Under the pieces are notes generated by a model. The model did not search any database. It was not told the origin of the DNA and saw nothing but the letters and a program-made list of their open reading frames with translations. DNA of 64,000 nucleotides from Luteipulveratus mongoliensis (GTDB lineage: Bacteria > Actinomycetota > Actinomycetes > Actinomycetales > Dermatophilaceae). Of this stretch, positions 1 to 12,110 are shown piece after piece (the first letter of the stretch is position 1; each line of letters starts with the position of its first letter). Where the stretch lies: assembly GCF_001190945.1 (NCBI RefSeq), contig NZ_CP011112.1, positions 496,001 to 560,000 of the forward strand. Direction: 5' to 3'. Position numbers and translations under genes: made by a program.

Positions 1-1305
1 GTCGAGGATGGCGCGGGCCTGGACGTCGTCGACATCCAGCAGCGCCATCAGCCCGCCACGCGCCTCATCCGCGCTGGGGGAGCGACGGATCAGCGCGATG
101 ACCTCGTCCAGCATGTCCAGCGCCTTGAGCAGGCCGCGCAGGATGTGGATGTCGGCTTCGTACTTGTTCAGCAAGAACGTTGTACGCCGCACGATGACGT
201 CGATCTGGTGATCCACCCAGTATCGGATGAAAGCCGAGACCGGCAGAGTGCGCGGCACCCCGTCGACCAGCGCCAGCATGTTGGCACCGAAGTTCTGCTG
301 CAGCTGGGTGTGCTTGTAGAGGTTGTTCAGCACGACCTTCGCGACGGCGTCGCGCTTGAGCACGACCACGAGACGCTGCCCGGTACGACCGGACGTCTCG
401 TCGCGCAGGTCGGCGATGCCGCCCACACGACCCTCCTTGACCAGCAACGCGATCTTCTCCGCGAGGCTGTCGGGGTTGACCTGGTAGGGCAGCTCGGAGA
501 CGACCAGGCACGTACGACCCTGGATCTCCTCGACCTCGACCACCGCACGCATCGTGATCGAGCCACGACCCGTCCGGTAGGCCTGCTCGATGCCCTTGTG
601 GCCCATGATCAGCGCGCCGGTCGGGAAGTCCGGGCCGGGGATGATCGTGATCAGCTTTTCGAGCAGTTCCTCGCGGGTGGCCTCCGGGTTGTCCAAGAAC
701 CACTGGGCGCCCGCAGCGACCTCGCGCAGGTTGTGCGGCGGGATCTGTGTCGCCATGCCGACCGCGATACCGGCGGAGCCGTTGACTAACAGGTTGGGGA
801 AGCGCGCCGGCAGCACCGACGGCTGCATCGTCTTGCCGTCGTAGTTGGGCTCGAAGTCGACGGTGTCCTTGTCGATGTCGCGCACCAGCTCCAGGGCCAG
901 CGGCGCCATCCGGCACTCGGTGTATCGCGGCGCGGCCGCACCGTCGTTGCCGGGGGAGCCGAAGTTGCCCTGGCCGTCGATGAGCGGGTAGCGCATCGAC
1001 CACGGCTGGACGAGTCGCACCATCGCGTCGTAGATCGCGGAGTCACCGTGCGGGTGGTACTGACCCATCACGTCACCGACGACGCGCGAGCACTTGTTGT
1101 AACCGCGGTCCGGGCGGTAACCACCGTCGTACATCGCATAGACGATGCGCCGGTGCACCGGCTTGAGACCGTCGCGCACATCCGGCAGCGCGCGGCTGAC
1201 GATGACCGCCATCGCGTAGTCGATGTAGCTGCGCTGCATCTCGGTGTTGAGGTCAATCGGGTCGACCCGGTTGCCCTCGGTGGGCGGCTGCGTCACGTCA
1301 GTCAT
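1..1305 (-). CDS. gyrA: DNA gyrase subunit A (5' part; gene continues beyond the window)
   Basis: GyrA is the DNA breakage-reunion subunit of type II topoisomerase gyrase, working in the cytoplasm as A2B2 with GyrB. Only the first 435 codons are present. The protein starts MTDVTQPP; the catalytic tyrosine is Tyr128 in RYTECRMA. The quinolone-resistance region [12 protein letters not shown] (residues 84-95) carries the usual acidic residue at the second key position, so nothing here suggests quinolone resistance. The ATG at 1305 is preceded by AAAGG with good spacing. It lies 113 bp downstream of gyrB on the same strand, the usual gyrB-gyrA operon order. Confidence 0.98.
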   Translation of the reverse strand, partial: MTDVTQPPTEGNRVDPIDLNTEMQRSYIDYAMAVIVSRALPDVRDGLKPVHRRIVYAMYDGGYRPDRGYNKCSRVVGDVMGQYHPHGDSAIYDAMVRLVQPWSMRYPLIDGQGNFGSPGNDGAAAPRYTECRMAPLALELVRDIDKDTVDFEPNYDGKTMQPSVLPARFPNLLVNGSAGIAVGMATQIPPHNLREVAAGAQWFLDNPEATREELLEKLITIIPGPDFPTGALIMGHKGIEQAYRTGRGSITMRAVVEVEEIQGRTCLVVSELPYQVNPDSLAEKIALLVKEGRVGGIADLRDETSGRTGQRLVVVLKRDAVAKVVLNNLYKHTQLQQNFGANMLALVDGVPRTLPVSAFIRYWVDHQIDVIVRRTTFLLNKYEADIHILRGLLKALDMLDEVIALIRRSPSADEARGGLMALLDVDDVQARAILD

Positions 1306-1418
1306 CTGAATCCTTTCGCCCGTTCCTCTTCCAGCCGCGCGTCGCAAGCTCCTCGCGGTCTGGCATCGTCACCGGGCGGTGAGTTCCCTTGTCGTTCATG
1401 CAAATTCGTACGACGCCG

Positions 1419-3587
<2,169 letters not shown>

Positions 3588-3785
3588 TCACCACCTGGCG
3601 TACTCACGCATTGGCATGAACGACCACGGTGCACGGACCTTCACCAAGTCTACCTGTCTCCACTCCTGGAACGGGCGCGTGGAGGGCCCTGTGGACACGT
3701 GTCAGCCGCAAACCCACCCAGCCGTGAGGGGGGAATCGCAGCCCGGTGTCCCAGCCGGCCTGCGAGCCGCTCGGCCGGATCCGCC

Positions 3786-4781
3786 TCAGATGACGTAGAC
3801 GACCGCGCGCTTACCGCCCGAGCAGACCGTCACCGAGCCCCCTGTACAGCTCATGGCGTAGTCCTGCTTGGTCGCGTCACTGTGCGCATTCACGGTGAAA
3901 GGGCCGGTCTTCGGGCCGGCCGCCTTGACCGCGGCCGCGACGTTCTGGGCGAAGCCGCAGGTGGTCGTCTGGGACGCCCCGACTGTCGGGCTGCAGACCT
4001 TGACGCCGGGCGGCAAGCTCCCAGCGGCGGTACTGGTCGAGGACGACGTGCTCGGCTCAGTGCTGGTGCCCGGCTCGGTCGACGATCCGGGCTCGTCGGT
4101 CGAGGGAGCATCGGTGCCGGAATCGCTCGGCGTGCCCGTCGCGGACGGCAGGGGAGTGGGGTCGGCCTTCTTGTTGTCGTCGCCGGACATGCTGAACACC
4201 AGGGCAGCGCCGAGCGCGACGAGCGAGAGCAGGATGACCGCGATCGGGCCGACCATGCCGTTGCGCTTGCGGGGCGCTTCCTCGGTGTACGGCTCGGCGT
4301 AGGCCGGTTCGGCGTACGACGGATCCTGGTAGCCCTGGTTGCCGTAGCCACCCTGCGGGGCCGCGGGCGCGTACTGATGCTGCGGCTGGCCGTAGTCCGG
4401 CGCCGCGGGCGGTGGCACGTAACCCTGCGACGGAGTAGCGCTGTAGGTCTGGGCGGTCTCGGTCGACCCACCGTCCTCGTGGTACGTCGGCGCGGTCTGC
4501 GTCTGGCCGCCGTCCGGCTGACCGTCCGGCCGATCCGTCTGCCGCGGCTGGGTGAGGTAGGGGTCGGTCGGGTCCTCGATGACCTCGTCCTCCTCGGGCG
4601 GCGTCACCGAGTCGGCACCGCCGCGCGGTGGCTTGGCATAGCCGCCAGGCTCGGCAGGCTGTTGCGGTGCACCCGGGATACGGGCGACGCGGTGGACGTC
4701 GGTCTCCGTCGCGTCGGGATCGGGGAAGAACGCGTCGAGGACTCGACGGTCCTTGTCGTCAGGGCGGTCCGGTCCGCTCAC
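3786..4781 (-). CDS. proline-rich single-pass membrane protein with small secreted C-terminal domain
   Basis: 331 aa from GTG 4781. The first ~180 residues are acidic to Pro/Gln/Tyr-rich and probably disordered. A single membrane helix (MVGPIAVILLSLVALGAALVF) follows a basic KRNG stop-transfer, then a Ser/Thr/Pro linker, then a C-terminal domain of about 75 residues with four cysteines (VCSP, TCGFA, MSCTGG, VCSGG) ending in AVVYVI. Similar cysteine-containing ectodomains close several actinobacterial membrane proteins and Ser/Thr kinases, so an extracytoplasmic sensing or binding role is possible but is inference. It lies between dciA and gyrB on the same strand. An in-frame start further upstream exists but has no ribosome site. 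Confidence 0.8.
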   Translation of the reverse strand: MSGPDRPDDKDRRVLDAFFPDPDATETDVHRVARIPGAPQQPAEPGGYAKPPRGGADSVTPPEEDEVIEDPTDPYLTQPRQTDRPDGQPDGGQTQTAPTYHEDGGSTETAQTYSATPSQGYVPPPAAPDYGQPQHQYAPAAPQGGYGNQGYQDPSYAEPAYAEPYTEEAPRKRNGMVGPIAVILLSLVALGAALVFSMSGDDNKKADPTPLPSATGTPSDSGTDAPSTDEPGSSTEPGTSTEPSTSSSTSTAAGSLPPGVKVCSPTVGASQTTTCGFAQNVAAAVKAAGPKTGPFTVNAHSDATKQDYAMSCTGGSVTVCSGGKRAVVYVI

Positions 4782-4898
4782 GTGCCTGTCACTCTCCTGG
4801 TCGGGCGGGTCTCGGTCCTTGAATCCCCGACGTGTCACCGTACGTGGATCGGCCCGAACAAGCACATCAAAGCAAGGGACAAGTTCTCTGTACGTCCC

Positions 4899-5471
4899 TC
4901 AGCCGTACGTGTCACGCGGGCCTTTGCCGCCGTGCACCTTGCGTAGACCGCGGGACCACGACGGAGCCGAAGGTCCGACCACGCGGAGCTCGACCACGAC
5001 ATCGGCGCCGACCGCCTGCTCCATCCGGCCCAGGATGGTCGAGCTGAGCAGCCGCAGCTGAGTCGCCCAAGCCGTGGACTCGGCGCGCACCGTCAGCACG
5101 CTGTCCTGGAACGTGACGGGCGCGGTGTGCTGTGCGACGTCCGCACCGACGATCTCCTCCCAACGGCCCATGACGGCTCCAGCCGCGACGTCGACCCGCC
5201 AGTCACGGTCGCGCATGAGCCGGTCGACCTGATCGCCGAGAGCCTGGGGATCGCGGCCGGCGCGGTCCTCGCGAGCCGACCACCGTCCCCGGTCGCCGGC
5301 CTTCCGACGTCGGATCGCGGGGGAGCCGGGTCGCAGCCCACGATCACGGGCAGCCCTACGCACCCGGGCCAGCGCAGCTGCCGCTGCGTCGACGGTGTCG
5401 TCGGCCGGGTTTTCTGAGACGGGCTGCGGGCCCAGCTGACGGGCGGCCGGCGCGTCCTCAGGCGGGTTCAC
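4899..5471 (-). CDS. dciA: DciA-family (DUF721) replicative helicase loader
   Basis: 190 aa. The core [24 protein letters not shown] and [25 protein letters not shown] are the DUF721 signature. DciA is the ancestral bacterial loader of the DnaB helicase. The first ~80 residues are a basic, low-complexity extension. The GTG start at 5471 has GGGGAGG six bases upstream and overlaps the end of recF by 14 bp, so the two are translationally coupled. The start codon lies inside a parS-like palindrome (5465-5478). The recF-dciA-gyrB order is the standard actinobacterial one. Confidence 0.9.
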   Translation of the reverse strand: MNPPEDAPAARQLGPQPVSENPADDTVDAAAAALARVRRAARDRGLRPGSPAIRRRKAGDRGRWSAREDRAGRDPQALGDQVDRLMRDRDWRVDVAAGAVMGRWEEIVGADVAQHTAPVTFQDSVLTVRAESTAWATQLRLLSSTILGRMEQAVGADVVVELRVVGPSAPSWSRGLRKVHGGKGPRDTYG

Positions 5472-6657
5472 GTGAAACCTCCCCGAGCGTCACGTGGAAG
5501 GTCCGACCGGTCAGCGCATCAGGGACATCGTCCGCGACCGCAGCGGTCACCAGCACCTGCTCGGCGTCCTCCACCATGGCCGCGAGCCGGGCGCGCCGGC
5601 CGGCATCAAGCTCGGCGAACACGTCGTCCAGCACCAGGACGGGATCCGTCCCGAGGTCAGTGCGCAGCAGCTGGAACGCGGCCAGCCGCAGCCCCAGCGC
5701 GAACGACCAGGACTCCCCGTGGCTGGCGTACCCCTTGGCCGGCAGATCGCCCAGCTGCAGGACCAGGTCATCGCGATGCGGGCCGACGAGGGTGACGCCG
5801 CGCTCGACCTCCTGGCTGCGGACCTGCGCGAAGGTGTCGTGCATGGCCTGCTGGAGATCGGCCTGCTCAGGCACCTCCCCGGCCGCGATCACCGAGGCCA
5901 CCTCTTCGTGCACGGATGAGCGGTACGACGCCTGCGCGGCTCCGCGCCCCGCGCTCACCTCGTCGTACGCCTTGGCCAGGTAAGGGGACAGGTCATGCAG
6001 CAGCCGCAGCCGCGCGTAGAGCAGCGATGAGCCGACCTGGGCGAGATGGGTGTTCCAGACATCGAGGGTGTGAAGAGCGGATGCCCGCGCCTCGTCCTCG
6101 GGCTGGCTCTCATCACGGCGGGGGCGACGAGCACCTTTGCGCAGCAATGGCATCGAGGACTTGAGCAGCGCGTTGCGCTGCTTGAGGATCTTGTCGTAGT
6201 CGGCCCGGGCGCCGGCCCAGCGAGGCTGCCGCGCAACGAGGAGCTCGTCGAGGAACCGTCGCCGCTCGGACGGGTCACCTTTGACGAGTGCCAGGTCCTC
6301 AGGGGCGAAGAGCACGGTGCGCAGCGCGCCGAGGATGTCGCGCGGGCGGGTCAGTGCCGCTCTGCCGAGGCGAGCACGGTTGGCGCGACCGGGATTGATC
6401 TCCAGCTCCACGATCTGTTCACGGCCGTCGCGCACGACGACCGCCCGGATGATCGCCTGCTCGGCGCCGGCTCGGACCAGCGGCGCGTCCTGCGCGACCC
6501 GATGGGAGGACAGACTGGCGAGGTATCCGGCCGCCTCGACCAGGTTGGTCTTGCCCTGTCCGTTGAGGCCGACGAACGTCGTGATGCCTGGCTCGAGCTC
6601 GACCTCGGCAACCGGGTAGGAGCGGTAGTCGACCAGCGACAGGTGCCGCAGATACAT
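5458..6657 (-). CDS. recF: DNA replication and repair protein RecF
   Basis: 399-aa SMC-like ATPase that helps load RecA on gapped DNA. The Walker A motif GLNGQGKTN is at residues 30-38, and the Walker B region [12 protein letters not shown] is near the C-terminus. The ATG at 6657 ([14 protein letters not shown]) is preceded by GGGAGG at good spacing; a longer in-frame form adds 13 residues with no ribosome site and no conservation. The 3' end overlaps dciA. Confidence 0.97.
   Translation of the reverse strand: MYLRHLSLVDYRSYPVAEVELEPGITTFVGLNGQGKTNLVEAAGYLASLSSHRVAQDAPLVRAGAEQAIIRAVVVRDGREQIVELEINPGRANRARLGRAALTRPRDILGALRTVLFAPEDLALVKGDPSERRRFLDELLVARQPRWAGARADYDKILKQRNALLKSSMPLLRKGARRPRRDESQPEDEARASALHTLDVWNTHLAQVGSSLLYARLRLLHDLSPYLAKAYDEVSAGRGAAQASYRSSVHEEVASVIAAGEVPEQADLQQAMHDTFAQVRSQEVERGVTLVGPHRDDLVLQLGDLPAKGYASHGESWSFALGLRLAAFQLLRTDLGTDPVLVLDDVFAELDAGRRARLAAMVEDAEQVLVTAAVADDVPDALTGRTFHVTLGEVSREPA
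5465..5478. promoter_or_regulatory. parS-like ParB site over the dciA start
   Basis: GGTTCACGTGAAAC differs from the parS core GTTTCACGTGAAAC at one base. It covers the recF/dciA junction, and its CACGTG centre contains the dciA GTG start codon on the minus strand. ParB and ParA are encoded 10-12 kb away. Confidence 0.75.
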
Positions 6658-6763
6658 CCGTTCCTCCCTCGCGCCATCTCGCGGAGCATCGGACAAGGGC
6701 GTTGATCCGTACGCCGGAAGGTCACCTTCGGCGCACGGGCCGACCCGTCCCCGCGCTAGTGGC

Positions 6764-7753
6764 TCAGTGCTCGCTGGCCTTCGCGCCAGGCTTGGGCCTG
6801 TCGTCCTGCTTCGGCTGAGCAGCAGGGCTGACCTCGCTGTGCCCCTCCTTGGCCGCTCGCCAAGGCTCCTCGCCGAACTTCATCACCTCGTGGCCGCCGA
6901 ACTGTCCACGCAGCGCGGCGACGGCCCGCATCTGCGGGGAGTTCTCCTGCCGTGAGCTGAAGCGGGCGAACAGTGCGGCCGCCAGCACCGGCATCGGGAC
7001 CGCGAGGTTGATGCCTTCCTCCAGGGTCCAGCGACCCTCGCCGGAGTCGGTGGAGTACTCGCTGATGCCCTCGAGGTGAGGCGTCTCCTCGAGGGACTTG
7101 ACCAGGAGGTCCAGCAGCCAGGAGCGGACGACGGTGCCACGGGTCCAAGCCTTGAAGCAGCCTTCGACGTCCTCGACGATGTCCTTGGCCTCGAGCAGCT
7201 CGAAACCCTCGGCGTAGGCGTGCATCAGGCCGTACTCGATGCCGTTGTGGACCATCTTCGCGTAGTGGCCGGCGCCGACCTTGCCGGCGTGGACGAAGCC
7301 CTCCTCGCGCGGACCTTCGGGTCGCAGCGCGTCGAAGATCGGCATCGCGCGCTCGACGTGCTCGGCGTCGCCGCCACACATCAGGCCGTAGCCGTTGTCC
7401 AGGCCCCAGACGCCGCCAGACACACCGCAGTCGACGTAGCCGATGCCCTTGTCCTTGAGCAGCTCGGCGTTGGCCTGGTCATCGGTGAACTTGCTGTTGC
7501 CACCGTCGATGACCATGTCGCCCTCGGACAGCAGGCCGCTGAGCTCTTTGATGGTCTCGCGCGTCGGGTCGCCCGCAGGCACCATGACCCAGACGGTGCG
7601 CGGTGCCTTGAGCTTGCTGACCAGCTCCTTCAGGTCAGCAACGTCGCTGACCTCAGGGTTGCGGTCGAAGCCGATGACCTCGTGGTCGGCGCGACGGATG
7701 CGCTCGCGCATGTTGCCGCCCATCTTGCCCAGACCGATCAGACCCAGCTGCAT
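6764..7753 (-). CDS. gnd: 6-phosphogluconate dehydrogenase, decarboxylating, short form
   Basis: 329 aa. Oxidises 6-phosphogluconate to ribulose 5-phosphate plus CO2 in the pentose phosphate pathway. The Rossmann motif [12 protein letters not shown] is at the N-terminus, followed by the substrate-binding SGGVWG and the catalytic [10 protein letters not shown]. At ~330 residues it belongs to the short form (GndA/YqeC type), often NAD-preferring, rather than the ~470-residue NADP enzyme; cofactor choice is inference. The ATG has AAGGAG seven bases upstream. The place between dnaN and recF is typical for actinomycetes. The last ~30 residues are a charged tail. Confidence 0.95.
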   Translation of the reverse strand: MQLGLIGLGKMGGNMRERIRRADHEVIGFDRNPEVSDVADLKELVSKLKAPRTVWVMVPAGDPTRETIKELSGLLSEGDMVIDGGNSKFTDDQANAELLKDKGIGYVDCGVSGGVWGLDNGYGLMCGGDAEHVERAMPIFDALRPEGPREEGFVHAGKVGAGHYAKMVHNGIEYGLMHAYAEGFELLEAKDIVEDVEGCFKAWTRGTVVRSWLLDLLVKSLEETPHLEGISEYSTDSGEGRWTLEEGINLAVPMPVLAAALFARFSSRQENSPQMRAVAALRGQFGGHEVMKFGEEPWRAAKEGHSEVSPAAQPKQDDRPKPGAKASEH

Positions 7754-7883
7754 CGAAATGCTCCTTCGCGCTCTGCGGAAACGGGTGGTGCCCTGGTGGA
7801 ACGCTACGCCCGCTGCGAGCGGTCGCGAAGACTCCCCACCATCAGGAGTTGTACGGGCCGGCTGACCGAGCCGAGTGGCGTGG

Positions 7884-9014
7884 TCAGCTGGCGAAACGGA
7901 CAGGCATCAGGACGTAGCGATAGCTCTCGTCCGCATCGCCGTCCGCCTCGGCCTGCCCGCTCAGGACGGCCGGACGGCTCGGCTGGGTGAACGACAGGCG
8001 GGCGTACGACGTACCGAGCGCGCCCAGCCCGTCGAGCAGGAACTGGGGGTTGAACGCGATCTCCAGCTCTGGACCGGTCAGCGTCGCCTCGACCGCCTCG
8101 CTCGCCTGCGCGTCGTCACCGGTGCCGGCCTCGATCGCGACCTGGCCCTCGGAGAAGCGCAGCCGGATCGGGGTGTTGCGCTCGGCCACGAGGGAGACAC
8201 GCTTGACCGCCTCGGTCAGCGCCGCGGTCTCGATGACGGAGACCGAGTCGACGCTGGTGGGGAAGATCGAGGTGACCTTGGGGTACTCACCGTCGAGCAG
8301 GCGGGTGGTCGCCCGCCGCTGACCGGCCTCGAAGCCGACCAGGCCGTCGCCACCGGCGGCCGTGCCAAGTGCGATGTCGACCGACCCGGAGGCGCCGAGG
8401 GCCTTGGCCGTCTCCGACAGCGTGCGGGCCGGGATCAGTGCAACGTGGCTGGCATCGGTCACGCTCGGGTTCCAGCTCAGCTCGCGCATCGCCAGCCGGT
8501 AGCGGTCAGTCGCCAGGAGGGTGATCTTCTCGCCCTCGATCTCGACCCGGACGCCCGTGAGGATCGGCAAGGTGTCACCACGGTCGGCCGCGATCGAGAC
8601 CTGACCGACCGCCTGGGTGAAGACATCGCCGTTGATGCTGCCCGTGGAGTCGGGCGAGGACGGCAGGGTCGGGTAGTCGTCCGTCGGCATCTGCTGGAGG
8701 CTGAAGCGGCTTGAGCCGCAGGTCACCTGCACCTTGGATCCGTCGGTCGCGATCTCGACCGGCTTGCTCGGCAGGCTCCGGGAGATGTCGGCGAGCAGGC
8801 GACCCAGCACGAGCACCGTGCCCGGCTCATCGACCTGCGCATCCACCGTGACCCTGGCTGAGACCTCGTAGTCGAAGGCGCTCAGGACCAGGCCCTCGGG
8901 CGTGGCTTCCAGCAGCACCCCCGCCAGGACTGGCACCGGCGGACGCGGGGACAGACCTCGTACCGCCCACGTCACTGCTTCGGCCAGCACGTCGCGATCG
9001 ACCCGGAGCTTCAC
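7884..9014 (-). CDS. dnaN: DNA polymerase III sliding clamp (beta subunit)
   Basis: 376-aa processivity clamp. It starts VKLRVDRDVLAEAV, matching actinobacterial DnaN, and ends with the conserved LMPVRF. The three-fold clamp architecture is consistent with the length. I chose GTG 9014 because AAGGGA lies eight bases upstream; GTG 9020 two codons earlier is too close to that site. It is transcribed away from oriC, which lies immediately upstream. Confidence 0.97.
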   Translation of the reverse strand: MKLRVDRDVLAEAVTWAVRGLSPRPPVPVLAGVLLEATPEGLVLSAFDYEVSARVTVDAQVDEPGTVLVLGRLLADISRSLPSKPVEIATDGSKVQVTCGSSRFSLQQMPTDDYPTLPSSPDSTGSINGDVFTQAVGQVSIAADRGDTLPILTGVRVEIEGEKITLLATDRYRLAMRELSWNPSVTDASHVALIPARTLSETAKALGASGSVDIALGTAAGGDGLVGFEAGQRRATTRLLDGEYPKVTSIFPTSVDSVSVIETAALTEAVKRVSLVAERNTPIRLRFSEGQVAIEAGTGDDAQASEAVEATLTGPELEIAFNPQFLLDGLGALGTSYARLSFTQPSRPAVLSGQAEADGDADESYRYVLMPVRFAS

Positions 9015-9299
9015 GTCCACCGTCCCTTGCCTGTCGCGCCACGGTGCGGTGACCGCGCGGCGATCCTTCGTCGTCTGGCTCCGCTCCGGTCACCGACGTC
9101 GGTCGTGTGATGGAGCGAGAGAGGACACCCACGCGTACGCCGGGTGCGAGCCGACCCTAGTCGGGTCTTTGGTGGCAATCCAACATCTGGGGCGCACGTT
9201 CCTGGTCTGGATGAGTGACGAACGAATGGCTCACTGTCCACGTCATCCCCAGGTACGCGGGGCGGGGCGTCAGCTGGTCGATAAGGGTAGTAGTGGTGA

Positions 9300-9775
9300 T
9301 CGCACCTGTGGATTCTGTGGACAACAGCCGTACGGACCGCCATCTCGGTGATCTGGGCTGTGCACAGGGCGTGGAGACAGGGTGTGGATAACTTGCTCGA
9401 CCTGGGGATAAGTCGGCCGGTCCACGCGTCGTCCCCACTGATTCGACTGTTGATCCACAGGTTGTGCGCAGGGTGTGGGGATCGAAACAGCTCGTGCCGG
9501 CGGCGAAACAGGTGTGACTTCTGTGGCGTAGGTGGCGTGAATGGCGTGCTGTGACTTGCCCACAGGTCTATCCCCAGGCTGTGGATAACCGTCGCACACC
9601 TTGGTTTTGCGGGCTTATACGGCACGGGCTGCGGTCATCAGCACCGCGATCGAGGGCTTCGCGGGCGCACCGCGTCCCGTCGTGGGTTCGGGGTCGAACG
9701 CGAGGGTCATTGTTTTCCACAGGCTTATCCCCATGGTCATCCCCAGGCTTCCCCACAGCCTGTGGACAACGGGTC
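9300..9775. other. oriC: chromosomal replication origin oriC with DnaA-box arrays
   Basis: This part of the gene-free interval 9015-9905 is dense in DnaA boxes. Exact matches to TTRTCCACA are at 9316-9324, 9383-9391, 9580-9588 and 9761-9769 (all on the minus strand). One- or two-mismatch boxes are at 9403-9411, 9451-9459, 9556-9564, 9568-9576, 9713-9721, 9725-9733, 9737-9745 and 9749-9757. Two runs are strictly periodic: 9556/9568/9580 and 9713/9725/9737/9749/9761, each step 12 bp. The dnaA-dnaN position and box density support oriC. I see no strongly AT-rich unwinding element. 9015-9299 and 9776-9905 hold nothing else I can name. Confidence 0.93.
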
Positions 9776-9905
9776 GGGCCTCACGTTCAAGGCGAGGGTC
9801 AATCGCGCCGCGACGAAGGACGTACGCCCAAGGTGGGGGGTGCAGCTGAGATTGATGGTCTTGTGGCCGCTGTGGACCCCGGTACCGAGGCGACAGGCTG
9901 AGGGT

Positions 9906-10622
9906 GTGACCCCCGCTCTCCTTGGCACCCTCGCTGTCCTGGCGCTGATCGACTCCACGTCGTTCGGCACGCTGCTCATCCCGATCTGGCTGATGCTCGC
10001 GCCCGGACGCCTCCGGCCGGCCCGGGTGGTGGTCTTCCTCGGGACCGTGGCCGCCTTCTACGCCGTGGTCGGGCTGTTGCTCTCCGCCGGGGTGGCGGCG
10101 TTCGTCGACGACCTCGACGGATTCCTGGAGAGCAAGACCGCATTCGCCGTGCAGCTCGTGCTTGGCGTCGCGCTGTTCGCCTATTCGTTCTGGATGGTCC
10201 GCAAGAGTCGCCCTCAGCAGGCGGGAGGCGGCCGCCTCACCCGCTGGCGGGACCAGGCGATGGGCGTGGAGACGGCGGACGGTGCGGAGCGCGGGTACCG
10301 CGGCCTGGTGACGCTGGCCCTGGCTGCGGCCGGCCTGGAGGTCGCGACGATGCTGCCCTACCTGGGAGCCATCGGGATCCTGGCGAAGGCGGATCTCGCC
10401 GTTCCCATGCACGTCGGCGCGCTACTGCTCTACTGCGTGGTGATGATCCTGCCGGCGCTGGTACTCCTGGTCGTCCGGCTCGGAGCACGCCAGCTGATCG
10501 AGCCGGTACTGCGCAGGTTCGGTGCCTGGATGGAGCGCTCGAGCCGCGAGACGACGAGCTGGATCATCGGCATCGTCGGTTTCCTGCTGGCGCGCGACGC
10601 CGTGGCCCGCCTGTTCGGCTGA
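9906..10622 (+). CDS. GAP-family (LysE-like) polytopic membrane protein
   Basis: 238 aa with about six membrane segments, starting VTPALLGTLAVLALIDSTSF and ending in a hydrophobic helix and RDAVARLFG. The opening GTLAVLALIDSTSFGTLLIP and the central LALAAAGLEVATMLPYLGAIG match the GAP/Sap family (related to LysE-type exporters; the mycobacterial relative is implicated in glycolipid transport). The substrate here is unknown. I start at GTG 9906 because upstream in-frame sequence runs through DnaA boxes and is not membrane-like. It lies between oriC and dnaA, opposite in direction to dnaA, and converges on it with 21 bp between stops. Confidence 0.8.
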   Translation: MTPALLGTLAVLALIDSTSFGTLLIPIWLMLAPGRLRPARVVVFLGTVAAFYAVVGLLLSAGVAAFVDDLDGFLESKTAFAVQLVLGVALFAYSFWMVRKSRPQQAGGGRLTRWRDQAMGVETADGAERGYRGLVTLALAAAGLEVATMLPYLGAIGILAKADLAVPMHVGALLLYCVVMILPALVLLVVRLGARQLIEPVLRRFGAWMERSSRETTSWIIGIVGFLLARDAVARLFG

Positions 10623-10643
10623 CGCTCGCGGCGTCGACGGCAC

Positions 10644-12110
10644 TCAGCCCGCGGCAGCGCGGGTGATCTGGCTGGTGAGCTCGGTGATCTGATCGTAGAT
10701 CGGCCGGCGCTCACCGATCAGCTGCCGGATCTTGCGGTCGGCGTGCATGACCGTGGTGTGGTCCCGGCCGCCGAACTGCTGACCGATCTTGGGCAGCGAC
10801 AGCTCGGTGAGCTCACGGCACAGATACATCGCGATCTGTCGCGCGGTCACCAGCGTGCGTGATCGCGACGAACCGCAGAGCTCCTCGACCGACACATGGA
10901 AGTACTCGGCCGTCTTGGTCATGATCAGGGTGGCCGTGATCTGGCCGGTGCTGGCGCTCGGGACCAGGTCCTTCAGCACGTAGCCGGCGACCTGCTGATC
11001 GACCGGCTGCTGCGACAGTGAGGCGAACGCCATGACGCGAATCAACGCACCCTCGAGCTCGCGGATGTTGGTGGAGAACTTGCTGGCGATGAGCTCCAGC
11101 ACGTCGTCGGGCACGTTCATCCGCTCGGCGATCGCCTTCTTGCGCAGGATGGCGATGCGGGTCTCCAGGTCGGGCGGCGTGACGTCGGTCTGCAGACCCC
11201 ACTCGAACCGCGACCGCATCCGGTCGGCGAACCCGCTCAGTTTCTTGGGCGGCTGGTCGCTGGTGAGGACGATCTGCTTCTCACCATCGTGCAGCGCGTT
11301 GAAGGTGTGGAAGAACTCCTCCTGCGTGCCGTCCTTGCCCTGCAGGAACTGCACGTCGTCGATGAGGAGGACGTCGACGTCGTCTCGGTAGCGCTTCTGA
11401 AAGCTGCTCGCCTTGTCGTCGCGGATCGAGTTGATGAAGTCGTTGGTGAACTCCTCGGAGTTCACGTAGCGCACGCGCATGCTCGGGTAGAGGTTGCGCA
11501 CGTAGTGACCGATCGCGTGCAGCAGGTGCGTCTTGCCCAGCCCGGAGTCGCCGTAGACGAACAGCGGGTTGTACGACTTCGCGGGCGCCTCGGCCACCGC
11601 GAACGCCGCGGCGTGGGCGAACCGGTTGCTGGCACCGATGACGAACGTGTCGAACGTGTACTTCGGGTTGAGTCGCGCATCGGTGACCGGCTCGACCGGC
11701 CGAGTCGTCGTCATCGGGACTGACGCCCGCAGGGGTACGACGGTGTCGCGGGTCGCACGCTCCTCCGCCTCGGTCTCGGCGACCTCGTCCTCACCGATGC
11801 CGGCCTCGCGCGCCTCGGCGCTCCCGTCGACCGTCTGTCGCAGCTGCGGATCGACGGTGATGGCGAGGCGTACGTCGCGGTTGAGGTGTCGACTCAGCGC
11901 GGCGGACACCGGCTCGCGCAGGGTCGTCTCGAGAATGTCCTTGGTGTGATCGAACGGCACCGCGAGGAGTGCGGTCTGGTCGACCAGACCGACGAGACGG
12001 GTCAACCGCAGAAACGCACGGTCGCGAGCGGCGATGCCGGTCTCCTCAAGTGCTAGCACTGTGGAGTGCCAGACGTGGGCAAGATCCGGTTGATGCTCGC
12101 TTACAGTCAC
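10644..12110 (-). CDS. dnaA: chromosomal replication initiator DnaA
   Basis: 488-aa AAA+ initiator. Domain I begins HVWHSTVLALEE; domain II is an acidic linker; domain III has Walker A GDSGLGKTH and Walker B LLIDDVQFL; domain IV ends with the DNA-binding signature GGRDHTTVMHADRKI. The GTG at 12110 has GGAGGGGAG upstream. Two DnaA boxes 12 bp apart (12170-12190) lie in its promoter region. The gene is separated from dnaN by oriC and by an inserted membrane-protein gene. Confidence 0.98.
   Translation of the reverse strand: MTVSEHQPDLAHVWHSTVLALEETGIAARDRAFLRLTRLVGLVDQTALLAVPFDHTKDILETTLREPVSAALSRHLNRDVRLAITVDPQLRQTVDGSAEAREAGIGEDEVAETEAEERATRDTVVPLRASVPMTTTRPVEPVTDARLNPKYTFDTFVIGASNRFAHAAAFAVAEAPAKSYNPLFVYGDSGLGKTHLLHAIGHYVRNLYPSMRVRYVNSEEFTNDFINSIRDDKASSFQKRYRDDVDVLLIDDVQFLQGKDGTQEEFFHTFNALHDGEKQIVLTSDQPPKKLSGFADRMRSRFEWGLQTDVTPPDLETRIAILRKKAIAERMNVPDDVLELIASKFSTNIRELEGALIRVMAFASLSQQPVDQQVAGYVLKDLVPSASTGQITATLIMTKTAEYFHVSVEELCGSSRSRTLVTARQIAMYLCRELTELSLPKIGQQFGGRDHTTVMHADRKIRQLIGERRPIYDQITELTSQITRAAAG

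Noticed and set aside
3690..3698. DnaA box upstream of gyrB (TGTGGACAC)
   Set aside because: Single isolated one-mismatch site; such sites occur by chance.
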